A stretch of DNA of 16,497 nucleotides, taken from assembly GCA_034112445.1 (NCBI GenBank), contig JAWUVI010000003.1, forward strand, positions 1 to 16,497, read 5' to 3'. The notes under the pieces were generated by a model. It saw nothing but the letters and a program-made list of their open reading frames with translations. It did not search any database and had not been told where the DNA came from. A program made the translations under genes and the position numbers. Shown here piece by piece: positions 1-7,282 of this stretch; within the stretch, counting starts at the first letter, position 1, and each line of letters starts with the position of its first letter. The DNA comes from Pelagadaptatus sp034112445. Lineage in GTDB: Bacteria > Pseudomonadota > Gammaproteobacteria > Pseudomonadales > Cellvibrionaceae.

Positions 1-1436
1 ACATATTGCTCTTCATAATCGTGTAATATTTTATCGAGAGTAATACCAATTTTCGTTTGTATTCTAATTTTCTCGATATGCGGCCAAGCAGCCCTTTCCC
101 CTGACAACATTAATGCCTCAATCTCCGGCTGTGACAAATTAGCCAGTACCTTATAAGGATTGGCAAACTTTATCTGCGGCACGATATTAATATCACCTTC
201 ATAGTTTTGATTAATCAGAGACAACACACTGCTAAACGCGCTCTTTAACATAGGTACCTTAGCTAGAGGCTTATGGAAAACATCGGCACTGGTATTAAGC
301 CACAAACGAGCCGCTTGTAAACTGGAACGTCGAAGCTTTGATAACGCATTTGAATTGGTATTATTATCCGCAAGAAAAGGGGTTACCAAAGGGTTAGTCT
401 GACTGACGATATAGTGATTAACCCCATACAGACGCGCCAATCTTTTTGCGGGTAAATCTTCACTGAGAGAGCCGTCCATCCATTTACGCGAAGGTAAATA
501 AGCTTGCCGTTCTCCGTGATCATTCTTAGCCGTTAATGTAACCGGAGGATACACTCCCGGAACGGCACCAGAAGCCAATATTGCCTCGCGCACATACACG
601 TTAGGGGAAGTAATGGCGTTGAGTAACCGAGACGTTTGGTGATCTTCTAAAGGCGCAATAGAGACATTCAACAAGCGCCCCGTTAACTCGTACGACTCTT
701 GAAATGTCACATCGGGTAATAGCCGATCCAACATCTCTTTGATTTCGTCAATCTTCATTCTTTCAGGAATTAACGATTTTAGTTTATTAAAAAGTCCCGT
801 TGGTTTGTCCAATTCATAGACAAGATTTTCAGGGTCAAATAAATTTTCTAACTCGGCATCCGTATGAGTTGAAATAAAGCTTCCTACGAAAGCACCACCA
901 CTTGCTCCAGAAATAATATTGGGGAGCAGACCCTGCTGCCAAAGGGATTTAACAACGCCGAGATGAAAATATAATAACGAGCCTGAACCACTCATCATAA
1001 AAGCGGAGCGACCAAAACAGTGATGTGCTCGTCGAAAGAAATCGAGTTTTTCTTCAAAGCTAATTTCATCCACTTCAGCATCGGCAATCAGCAGCAACGA
1101 GTCCGTTATTTCATCCACATAATCACTAACAATTTTTTTAGTACCAAATTTAGCTTTAGTGAATAGACGTTGATTACCCATGCCACCCATATTGCCATGT
1201 ATACCTTCATTTAAAGTAAACAGTAAACCTCGGTAGTCATGACGAGAGCGTAAAGCCCTCAAGTGATCTAAGCGTGATCGGATAGAAACATAATCAAAGC
1301 GTCTGGATTGATCCATCATCTTCCAACGATCTAAGCCTGAGTGCTCATCATACTTCAATGCAGCCTCTTTCCAGTCACTGTAATTAGTGGCTTTATCCAT
1401 TGCCTTAAGTAAGGATTTTGATGACGAAAAAATCAT
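1..1436 (-). CDS. DUF3336/patatin-like phospholipase or triacylglycerol lipase (C-terminus cut by window edge)
   Basis: The frame is open from an ATG at 1436 to the left edge, giving 478 visible codons and no stop. The first ~140 residues fit the DUF3336 region that precedes patatin in yeast Tgl-type lipases (WKEAALKYDEHSGLD near residue 22 to 36). A patatin fold follows. Its nucleophile elbow is GASGG with Ser179, and the dyad partner is Asp321 in MDGSLSEDLP. The oxyanion segment reads SGSGS rather than the glycine-rich GGGxxG common in patatins. The predicted role is a serine/aspartate-dyad acyl hydrolase of phospholipid or neutral lipid. No signal peptide is visible, so it is probably cytoplasmic or membrane-associated. 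A weak AAGG lies about 8 nt before the ATG. The gene is divergent from the small secreted-protein gene at 1619. Substrate is not readable from the sequence. Confidence 0.9.
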   Translation of the reverse strand, partial: MIFSSSKSLLKAMDKATNYSDWKEAALKYDEHSGLDRWKMMDQSRRFDYVSIRSRLDHLRALRSRHDYRGLLFTLNEGIHGNMGGMGNQRLFTKAKFGTKKIVSDYVDEITDSLLLIADAEVDEISFEEKLDFFRRAHHCFGRSAFMMSGSGSLLYFHLGVVKSLWQQGLLPNIISGASGGAFVGSFISTHTDAELENLFDPENLVYELDKPTGLFNKLKSLIPERMKIDEIKEMLDRLLPDVTFQESYELTGRLLNVSIAPLEDHQTSRLLNAITSPNVYVREAILASGAVPGVYPPVTLTAKNDHGERQAYLPSRKWMDGSLSEDLPAKRLARLYGVNHYIVSQTNPLVTPFLADNNTNSNALSKLRRSSLQAARLWLNTSADVFHKPLAKVPMLKSAFSSVLSLINQNYEGDINIVPQIKFANPYKVLANLSQPEIEALMLSGERAAWPHIEKIRIQTKIGITLDKILHDYEEQY

Positions 1437-1618
1437 AGTTATGCCTTATGTCAGAACTGCATCTTGTTTAAGAATTACCTACACCTTAGCAAATAGTTTT
1501 TATTTCGAGAACTTTCATACCGAAGTCGCATTTATTCCTCCTGATAAAGCCCAGTAGTCTGTAAGCAATTTTAGCTGACAAGCACTAATCCGCTTTAATA
1601 AAAGAGTAACCACTTCAA

Positions 1619-2071
1619 ATGAATAACCTCCTTACACTCTGTTCTTATTCGATATTAATGATATTGGCTGCACCTTGTTTGGGCGCCCAAAACATCGCCC
1701 CTAACAAGCAACTCATACACAAGCAACTATCAACCACATGCGCCAACTGGAAACTCTGGTATAAACGTGACAAAACCGAACGAGCCAGAGTCAACATGAA
1801 CGGCGCTTGTAAAAAAGCGTCAGACTATTCTTCAAATGAGCTTAATAAGCCCACAAAAAAACCGGTTTATGTTGCCTATAACCCTAATCCAAAAACTCAG
1901 AATAAAACGCGTAAAAAAACATCAAAAAGCAACAATAACGGCTGTGAAAAATGGCGCTCGCAACTGGATAAAACTCAACGTAAACTCAGAAATGGCTACA
2001 AAGAACCCGCAGGTAACACTCTTAGACTTAACAGAAGAAACCTATCAAAATTAATATTTGAAAACTGTTAA
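1619..2071 (+). CDS. Small secreted basic protein with two CxxW-led cysteine segments; function unknown
   Basis: This is a 150-residue protein. Residues 1 to ~23 form a signal peptide with a hydrophobic core and likely cleavage after LGA. Cys20 follows Pro, so a lipobox is unlikely. The mature part is strongly basic and Asn/Lys-rich. It holds two segments that each open with C-x-x-W: Cys41 to Cys64 and Cys109 to Cys150. A low-complexity Lys/Asn/Thr linker (~78 to 108) joins them. The second segment, with GYKEPAGNTLR and flanking cysteines, looks like a folded domain, and the paired cysteines suggest two periplasmic disulfides. The ribosome-binding site is weak, with AGAG well upstream of the ATG. 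I do not recognise a named family. The gene stands alone between divergent patatin and downstream ybiT, with no clear terminator. Confidence 0.7.
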   Translation: MNNLLTLCSYSILMILAAPCLGAQNIAPNKQLIHKQLSTTCANWKLWYKRDKTERARVNMNGACKKASDYSSNELNKPTKKPVYVAYNPNPKTQNKTRKKTSKSNNNGCEKWRSQLDKTQRKLRNGYKEPAGNTLRLNRRNLSKLIFENC

Positions 2072-2334
2072 ATAAAGAGATTAGAGCTTTATATAAAACT
2101 ATGTATAGCTCTCTCTGCAATTGATCGACACTCTTACTTAATGGCTACTGAAAGCGAATATACCCAAAGGCACTGATACTCTTTTATCTTTCTCCACAAG
2201 CACCGCCTGTACAATTAATGCACAGTTTATCTCGACATTGGTAGCCCAAATCTCTATAGTGCGCCCCTTTCTTGTACACCTTAGTTTCCGCTGTTGGTTT
2301 ACGTCTACTTTGTTCGATTACCGAGATTTTACCC
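2072..2334. other. Intergenic stretch before ybiT; possible short antisense ORF
   Basis: No plus-strand gene is convincing here. AGAGCT/AGCTCT arms around 2085 to 2125 could pair across a long loop, but no T-run follows, so I do not call a terminator. On the minus strand an ORF ends at 2184 and could start at an ATG at 2360, inside ybiT. Its 58 residues end in a Cys-rich tail (see findings). No strong plus-strand promoter was identified. Confidence 0.4.
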
Positions 2335-3945
2335 TTGATAACTACTGCTAATATCACCATGCAATTTGGCGCTGAGCCGCTGTTTGAAAACATTTCCGCG
2401 AAATTTGGGAACGGCAATCGCTACGGTTTAATTGGCGCAAATGGTTGCGGTAAGTCAACTTTCATGAAGATTCTTACCGGTGAACTTGCACCAACATCGG
2501 GTAATTTAACCATCACAGAAGGCCAAAAGGTCGGCACCCTTAGCCAGGATCAGTTCGCTTTCGAAGAGTTCTCTGTCGTTGACGCCGTTATCATGGGTGA
2601 TGTCAATCTGTGGAAAGTCAAACAAGAACGCGAGCGCATCTACTCTTTACCGGATATGTCTGAAGCCGATGGCATGAAGGTCGCCGAGCTAGAAGTAGAA
2701 TTTGCCGAGATGGATGGTTACAGCGCTGAGAGCCGCGCCGGTGACCTCCTTCTGGAAGCGGGTATTGCTGAAAAATATCATTTCGAACTCATGAGCCAAA
2801 TAGCCCCAGGCTGGAAACTCCGAGTCTTACTTGCACAAGCCCTGTTTGCCAATCCCGATATATTGTTACTGGATGAGCCTACCAACAACTTGGATATCCA
2901 CACGATTAGCTGGCTAGAAGGTGTGCTTAATCAGCGTAGTAGCACCATGATTATTATCTCGCATGATCGCCACTTCTTAAATTCTGTATGCACGCACATG
3001 GCCGATATCGATTATGGCGAGCTGCGTATTTACCCTGGTAATTACGAAGCATTTACAGCGGCATCAGAATTAATTCGCGAACAACTGCACGCTGAGAACG
3101 CCAAAAAGAGTGCCGAGATTGATGAACTGCAAGCGTTTGTAAACCGCTTTGGTGCCAATGCATCTAAGGCCAAACAAGCCAGTTCACGCGCTAAAAAAAT
3201 GGACAAGATCACTTTAGACGAAGTGAAATCATCGAGCCGTATGACACCGTCAATCAGCCTTAAGCAAGATAAGAAATTACATCGCCAAGCGTTAGTACTT
3301 GAAGACCTTGCACATGGCTTCGACGGCCACACGTTATTTAAAGACGGTAACGTCATTCTTGAAGCAGGCGCAAAGCTGGCTGTCATCGGTGAGAACGGTG
3401 CAGGTAAAACAACCCTATTACGTTGCCTAGTGAATGAACTAGAAGCCAACGAAGGTGTGGTTAAGTGGTCTGAGAATGCTACCTTGGGTTACTGCCCTCA
3501 AGACAGCAGCGCCGATTTTGATAACGACATGACTTTGTTTGACTGGATGAGTCAGTGGCGCACACCTAAGCACGATGATTTGATGGTGCGCGCGATGCTT
3601 GGACGCCTTTTATTTACCGCCGATGATATCAATAAGAAAGCACGCGTATGCTCAGGCGGCGAGAAAAACCGCTTATTGTTCGGTAAGTTAATGATGTCTG
3701 ACATCAATGTATTGATCATGGATGAACCAACTAACCACATGGATATGGAAGCTATTGAGGCGTTGAATATTGCACTAAAAGCTTTTGATGGCACCTTGAT
3801 TTTTGTTAGTCACGATCGGGAATTTGTTTCTTCGCTGGCAACACGAGTGATTGAAATAAAAGACCATGAACTGATAGATTTTCAAGGTACTTATGATGAA
3901 TACCTTGCCAATCAGGCTTATCAAGCCTCTATAAAAGCGGCGTAA
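2335..3945 (+). CDS. ybiT: ABC-F family ATPase, YbiT type
   Basis: This is a soluble tandem ABC ATPase (536 residues from the chosen start) without membrane segments. ABC-F proteins act on the ribosome as translation factors. The first cassette has Walker A GANGCGKST (residues 34 to 42), a degenerate signature APGWK (157 to 161) typical of YbiT, and Walker B ending DEPTNNLD (Asp180, Glu181). The second has Walker A GENGAGKTT (352 to 359), signature SGGEK (440 to 444) and DEPTNHMD (Asp463, Glu464). A charged linker lies between them. From recall, similarity to E. coli YbiT is strong along the whole length. The start is a TTG at 2335, which gives a short ITTANITMQFG N-terminus matching the E. 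coli protein; GAG sits 9 nt upstream. An upstream TTG at 2272 would add 21 residues absent from the family. The ATG at 2359 has no ribosome-binding site. A strong terminator follows. Confidence 0.93.
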   Translation: MITTANITMQFGAEPLFENISAKFGNGNRYGLIGANGCGKSTFMKILTGELAPTSGNLTITEGQKVGTLSQDQFAFEEFSVVDAVIMGDVNLWKVKQERERIYSLPDMSEADGMKVAELEVEFAEMDGYSAESRAGDLLLEAGIAEKYHFELMSQIAPGWKLRVLLAQALFANPDILLLDEPTNNLDIHTISWLEGVLNQRSSTMIIISHDRHFLNSVCTHMADIDYGELRIYPGNYEAFTAASELIREQLHAENAKKSAEIDELQAFVNRFGANASKAKQASSRAKKMDKITLDEVKSSSRMTPSISLKQDKKLHRQALVLEDLAHGFDGHTLFKDGNVILEAGAKLAVIGENGAGKTTLLRCLVNELEANEGVVKWSENATLGYCPQDSSADFDNDMTLFDWMSQWRTPKHDDLMVRAMLGRLLFTADDINKKARVCSGGEKNRLLFGKLMMSDINVLIMDEPTNHMDMEAIEALNIALKAFDGTLIFVSHDREFVSSLATRVIEIKDHELIDFQGTYDEYLANQAYQASIKAA

Positions 3946-3995
3946 CATCCGAAAAATATACACATCAAAATTACGCTGTTAAATCAGCGAATTAG

Positions 3996-4022
3996 AAGCC
4001 CGCGTTGATAGCGGGCTTTTTT
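3996..4022 (+). terminator. Intrinsic terminator of ybiT
   Basis: An 8-bp perfect stem, AAGCCCGC (3996 to 4003) with GCGGGCTT (4011 to 4018), has a 7-nt loop and runs into six T (4017 to 4022). It lies about 50 nt after the ybiT stop. Confidence 0.9.
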
Positions 4023-4282
4023 GTTTCTGTTCCAAACCAAAGGTGAAGACTAAGGCGTCTGTTTGACTGACTTCTGTTTTAGCCACCCATATTAACTTAT
4101 GTTAATTTGCAGTTAAAAGCGCCCCATCGATACACATAAAAAGTGATGGTGTTATTTGATCTGACCGCTTAGCTCTGTGACAATTTCGATAGGATGATCT
4201 GTTTAGATAGCCATTTTGATCGAGGAATTTTTCAATGTGCCACAGAAACTGTCACAAGGGTGTCACAGCCAAATTTCAGGCG
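4023..4282. other. Gene-free stretch between the ybiT and tRNA-Arg terminators, with TGTCACA repeats
   Basis: No coding region is supported; open frames here run into the tRNA. The stretch holds CTGTGACA at 4175 and two direct copies of TGTCACA at 4250 and 4261, spaced 11 bp apart start to start. The second copy (TGTCACAG) is the exact reverse complement of CTGTGACA at 4175. Their role is unknown. Confidence 0.5.
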
Positions 4283-4310
4283 AAAAAAAACCCAGTCCGA
4301 AAACTGGGTT
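4283..4310 (-). terminator. Intrinsic terminator of tRNA-Arg
   Basis: On the minus strand, AACCCAGT (4310 to 4303) pairs with ACTGGGTT (4296 to 4289) around a 6-nt loop and is followed by a run of T (plus-strand A 4283 to 4290). It lies about 28 nt downstream of the tRNA 3' end. Confidence 0.88.
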
Positions 4311-4338
4311 TTTCCCTTGTTTTTCAACAAGCTACGTA

Positions 4339-4415
4339 TGGTGCACTCGGAAGGATTCGAACCTTCGACCGCTCGGTTCGTAGCCGAGTACTCTATCCAG
4401 CTGAGCTACGAGTGC
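4339..4415 (-). tRNA. tRNA-Arg, anticodon ACG
   Basis: This is a 77-nt cloverleaf with encoded CCA (plus-strand TGG at 4339 to 4341). The acceptor stem is GCACTCG with CGAGTGC. The D arm is AGCTCAGCTGGATAGAGT. The anticodon arm is CTCGG-CTACGAA-CCGAG, placing ACG at positions 34 to 36. The T arm contains GGTTCGAATCC. The sequence closely resembles the E. coli argQ/argV tRNAs. A34 would be expected to become inosine and read CGU, CGC and CGA. It has its own promoter and terminator. Confidence 0.97.
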
Positions 4416-4427
4416 GTAGAGGGGCGC

Positions 4428-4456
4428 ATATTAAAGAGGTTGCAGAAGTGAGTCAA
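4428..4456 (-). promoter_or_regulatory. Sigma-70 promoter of tRNA-Arg with a GC-rich discriminator
   Basis: On the minus strand, TTGACT (4456 to 4451) is followed by a 17-nt spacer and TAATAT (4433 to 4428). Directly after comes GCGCCCC, a GC-rich discriminator as found at stringently controlled stable-RNA promoters. The -10 box lies 12 nt before the tRNA 5' end. The element sits in the 59-nt gap between the CoA-transferase stop and the tRNA. Confidence 0.75.
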
Positions 4457-4474
4457 GCCTTAGGGTATATTTAT

Positions 4475-6646
4475 TTAAATATGTCCTGCATGTTTCAATT
4501 CTGCCACCATAATTTTTTGCATAGCCAGATCTTTTATCGTTTCTGGGTTTTCCATTCCCATTCTTTGCAAATAAGGCTGCGCGGCTTCAGTCGCCTCGGC
4601 TGAGGCATCAATAGTCCCCGCTAATGTTTTAAACATCGCGGTTTTTGAATCAAACTTAACTTTCAATTTAGACAGAATATCGCCCAACACTAATTCTTCT
4701 GGAGTAAAGTCTGTTCCAAACGGGAACTTAGGGAACAAGCCTTGCTCTCTTAAAAGGTTAGCCTCCGCCTCTAAACGCTCAGGAGTATTGTTGCGATACT
4801 GCTCTGGGATTTCATAGTCACGTGGTATTTTTCCAGCCTCTTTTGCTTGCAAAAGCAGGGACTCTTGAAATCGAGAGTCGGTAATATTAAGCAGTCGGGC
4901 TACAATTTCTTTCTCTCTTTTAGATCGTAAATCAGCGATGCCATATTCTGTCACTACAATATCGCGTAAATGAGCAGGAATGGTTGTGTGACCGTACTTC
5001 CAAACTATGTTTGACGTTACCTTGTCGCCTTTCGTGCGTGTGCTTCTGCACATCAATATAGCGTGCCCGCCTTCTAATTCGGGTGCCATTGCCACAAAAT
5101 TATATTGACCACCAACACCACTGATTTTACGACCATCTTCTAAGCCATCGGAGCAGGCCGCACCCAACAGAGTCACCATAATGGTTGTGTTAATAAAGCG
5201 AGCACCTTGGCGCTGTAAGCTGGCTATTTCTTGACAACCATAAAGATGGTTTACGTAACCAATATCCGTCATACAGATTTTTTTTGATTCCGCCTCAGAC
5301 ATATTACGCAGCGCTTCATACATAGCACCTGGGCCTAAAAAGAAACCCGCGTGTAATACAATGCCGCCTTGCAACTCAGTACCTAAGCACCTGTCGCACA
5401 CTAACGACTTATTTTTTTCGTCGTTTAAATCCACATCAATTTTAGAACCATCAGGTGCACGTAACGCACCATCTAGCCAAGACACTCCCTCCCTAAAGAT
5501 CCCGAAACGACACAGAAAACTCACATCCTCAGCGGTTAATTGAGGATGAATACCGCCTTCGTCTATTAACGTAGTGAGGGTTTTGGCTGACACTTGTTTG
5601 GTTATTTTTCGCTCATTGATCAGGCGCTGCAACACCACACTGTCATACACTTCCCGCTTTAGAATATCGTTATCTATAAGATGTCTATAACCATCGGCAA
5701 ACATTTCTGTTGATCCATAAATCCCTTCGGAAAAAGGCTCCACACCGCCAAAAGATTTAATTTCATCACCGTAATTACTTAGTACGCCCAACCGTGACAA
5801 TACATCTCTATACTGGGCGTTTTCTTTTTCTCGTAAAATACAGCCATAGGTTAGTGCATCCCCCAGCGCACCAATACCCACCTGTAATGTTCCGCCATCA
5901 GGAATGAGCGCACTGGCATTTAACCCAATCATGTAATCCGTGGTATCAACCATCGGCGACGGAGGACATAAAATTGTATGGTGGTAAATAGGATTATCCA
6001 AAATAATGTCATAGGTTTGTTCAGGCACAATGGCATCGTTGTACATAAACGGAGCCTCTTCATTTACTTGGCCTACCACAATAGCCGTCCCACCTGCCTC
6101 ACGCAGTTTTTTAATCCGCGGAAATATTTCCTGAGCGTAAGCGTCTGCGCTCATGCTATAGGTACGTTTACCATCAATCATTTTGGAGCAAATTTCCTGG
6201 CCAAAAACATTACAACCTAAGCTCATCATATCCCTCAGCCAATGAGTGAAATTACTGTAAACGTAATTTTGCTGGGCGGTGGCATTCCCTAAGAACGCTC
6301 CAGCTTGGAAGAAAATTTCGATCACCTCTATATTGGCTGGCAGTTGTTGCTTTTTATAAGGCGCCAGGTAAGTAAGATCAGGTAGATTACCAAATACTCT
6401 ATCGGCAAACGGATCTAAAAAACGCTTCTCTAAATCGTTACTTCCCCGCGGCTTATTAATCGACATCCCCGTGATGATGGTTAAACTAATTTCTGGATCG
6501 ATGCACGCCTGCTCGTACAAGCCATTGAATATGTGCCGTGGCATTCCAAAGCCTCCCGCCACCACTATTTTTTTACCGACTTTATCGATAATGGCATCAA
6601 CACAAGATTTTAAATCTTTAAAATATTCAGGCGACGTATCACTCAT
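4475..6646 (-). CDS. Acetyl-CoA hydrolase / class I CoA-transferase family protein
   Basis: This 723-residue protein belongs to the acetyl-CoA hydrolase/transferase family, which moves CoA between acyl-CoA and a carboxylate acceptor or hydrolyses acetyl-CoA. The N-terminal half has the glycine-rich GGFGMPRHIF near residue 31 and VGIGALGDALTYG near 257. Glu314, in GSTEMFADG, is in the position of the catalytic glutamate that forms the glutamyl-CoA intermediate in class I transferases. The C-terminal domain shows GVGGQYNFVAMAPE (510 to 523) and VVTEYGIADLRSK (564 to 576). The protein is longer than the usual ~500 residues, with most of the extra length after residue ~600. AAGGA lies about 11 nt before the ATG, and there is no signal peptide. 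It is divergent from the SnoaL operon and reads toward tRNA-Arg with no terminator between. Substrate (acetate, succinate or hydroxybutyrate) cannot be told. Confidence 0.88.
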   Translation of the reverse strand: MSDTSPEYFKDLKSCVDAIIDKVGKKIVVAGGFGMPRHIFNGLYEQACIDPEISLTIITGMSINKPRGSNDLEKRFLDPFADRVFGNLPDLTYLAPYKKQQLPANIEVIEIFFQAGAFLGNATAQQNYVYSNFTHWLRDMMSLGCNVFGQEICSKMIDGKRTYSMSADAYAQEIFPRIKKLREAGGTAIVVGQVNEEAPFMYNDAIVPEQTYDIILDNPIYHHTILCPPSPMVDTTDYMIGLNASALIPDGGTLQVGIGALGDALTYGCILREKENAQYRDVLSRLGVLSNYGDEIKSFGGVEPFSEGIYGSTEMFADGYRHLIDNDILKREVYDSVVLQRLINERKITKQVSAKTLTTLIDEGGIHPQLTAEDVSFLCRFGIFREGVSWLDGALRAPDGSKIDVDLNDEKNKSLVCDRCLGTELQGGIVLHAGFFLGPGAMYEALRNMSEAESKKICMTDIGYVNHLYGCQEIASLQRQGARFINTTIMVTLLGAACSDGLEDGRKISGVGGQYNFVAMAPELEGGHAILMCRSTRTKGDKVTSNIVWKYGHTTIPAHLRDIVVTEYGIADLRSKREKEIVARLLNITDSRFQESLLLQAKEAGKIPRDYEIPEQYRNNTPERLEAEANLLREQGLFPKFPFGTDFTPEELVLGDILSKLKVKFDSKTAMFKTLAGTIDASAEATEAAQPYLQRMGMENPETIKDLAMQKIMVAELKHAGHI

Positions 6647-6724
6647 AACAGGGAATTCCTTTTGGATAAAATTCTATTTACTCACTGCATTCTAGACTCA
6701 ATTAACGTACTTTTAAAAAAACAT

Positions 6725-6743
6725 GGATATTTTGACAATATCC
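6725..6743. promoter_or_regulatory. Inverted repeat (possible operator) over the SnoaL-operon -35 box
   Basis: GGATATT (6725 to 6731) and AATATCC (6737 to 6743) form a perfect 7-bp inverted repeat with a 5-nt spacer. CATG occurs at both outer edges (6722 and 6744), offset by one base on one side. The repeat overlaps the TTGACA at 6732 in the divergent gap between the CoA-transferase and SnoaL genes. That position would suit a repressor, but no regulator gene is nearby. Confidence 0.4.
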
Positions 6744-6760
6744 CATGAAGCTCCCAAAAT
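6732..6760 (+). promoter_or_regulatory. Candidate sigma-70 promoter for the SnoaL-TauE-lipase operon
   Basis: A consensus -35, TTGACA (6732 to 6737), is followed by a 17-nt spacer and CAAAAT (6755 to 6760), a 4-of-6 match to the -10 box. The predicted start of transcription would leave a leader of about 20 nt carrying the AAGGAG site at 6773. Confidence 0.45.
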
Positions 6761-6785
6761 CTTTTGATCAATAAGGAGCCAAATT

Positions 6786-7271
6786 ATGATCGACAAAAAT
6801 TTCAACAACAACTTCAACAACAACTTCAACAACGATAACAACACCAAACTCGTTCATAACTTGCTCGATGATGTGTGGAGCCATGGCGATCTCTTCATAC
6901 TCAAAGAGATAATGGACAGCACATGCATTGGTCACTCATCATCACACGACAAGGCAATTCCTGGCATTGAGTCATACAGCCAACACATAGCGTTATTTAA
7001 AAGCATCTTTCCAGAAATAAAATTTACTGTGGAAGATATTATTTCTGCTGACAACAAGATTGCGGTTCGCTGGACAGCCTATGTTAAAGACGACCATCAC
7101 ATAACCCCCACAGATCAAACAACCGGCGAACCAGTATCGGTTGGCGGCATGACCATCATGCGCTTACAAAATAATAAAATCGTTGAGATCTGGGAAAACT
7201 GGGACGTATTAAGCGTACTTGAATCATCGTCATCCTCTGACGTCATCCGCGGGTTATCTTTATCGATATAG
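6786..7271 (+). CDS. SnoaL-like / ester cyclase-type NTF2-fold protein
   Basis: This 161-residue single-domain protein falls in the SnoaL-like NTF2 superfamily, whose members include polyketide cyclases and many small-molecule enzymes of unknown substrate. Supporting features are the helix with LLDDVWSHGD near residue 26, the central IESYSQHIALFKSIFPEIKF (61 to 80), and the closing strands GGMTIMRLQNNKIVEIWENWD (120 to 140), the usual end of the family. Residues 5 to 20 are an unusual Asn/Phe tract made by a 12-bp tandem repeat. AAGGAG lies 7 nt before the ATG, which fixes the start. The protein has no signal peptide. It is the first gene of a likely three-gene operon, with 11 nt to the TauE gene. 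The reaction is not predictable. Confidence 0.8.
   Translation: MIDKNFNNNFNNNFNNDNNTKLVHNLLDDVWSHGDLFILKEIMDSTCIGHSSSHDKAIPGIESYSQHIALFKSIFPEIKFTVEDIISADNKIAVRWTAYVKDDHHITPTDQTTGEPVSVGGMTIMRLQNNKIVEIWENWDVLSVLESSSSSDVIRGLSLSI
6801..6836 (+). repeat. 12-bp tandem repeat, three units, in the SnoaL-like coding region
   Basis: TTCAACAACAAC occurs twice exactly (6801 to 6812 and 6813 to 6824), and a third unit ends in GAT (6825 to 6836). It encodes FNNN, FNNN and FNND at the N-terminus. Unit gain or loss would keep the frame. Confidence 0.9.
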
Positions 7272-7282
7272 ATACTTCAACT

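Noticed and set aside
1619..1690. Lipoprotein signal for the small secreted protein
   Set aside because: Cys20 follows Pro (LAAPC), which does not fit a lipobox; ordinary cleavage after LGA fits better.
3042..3449. 135-codon open frame antisense to ybiT
   Set aside because: Composition is that of a shadow of the strong ybiT frame; no ribosome-binding site or recognisable domain.
4194..4603. Two open frames crossing the tRNA region on the plus strand
   Set aside because: They read antisense through tRNA-Arg and its terminator; such frames (with a GFEPS-type string) are well-known artefacts over tRNA genes.
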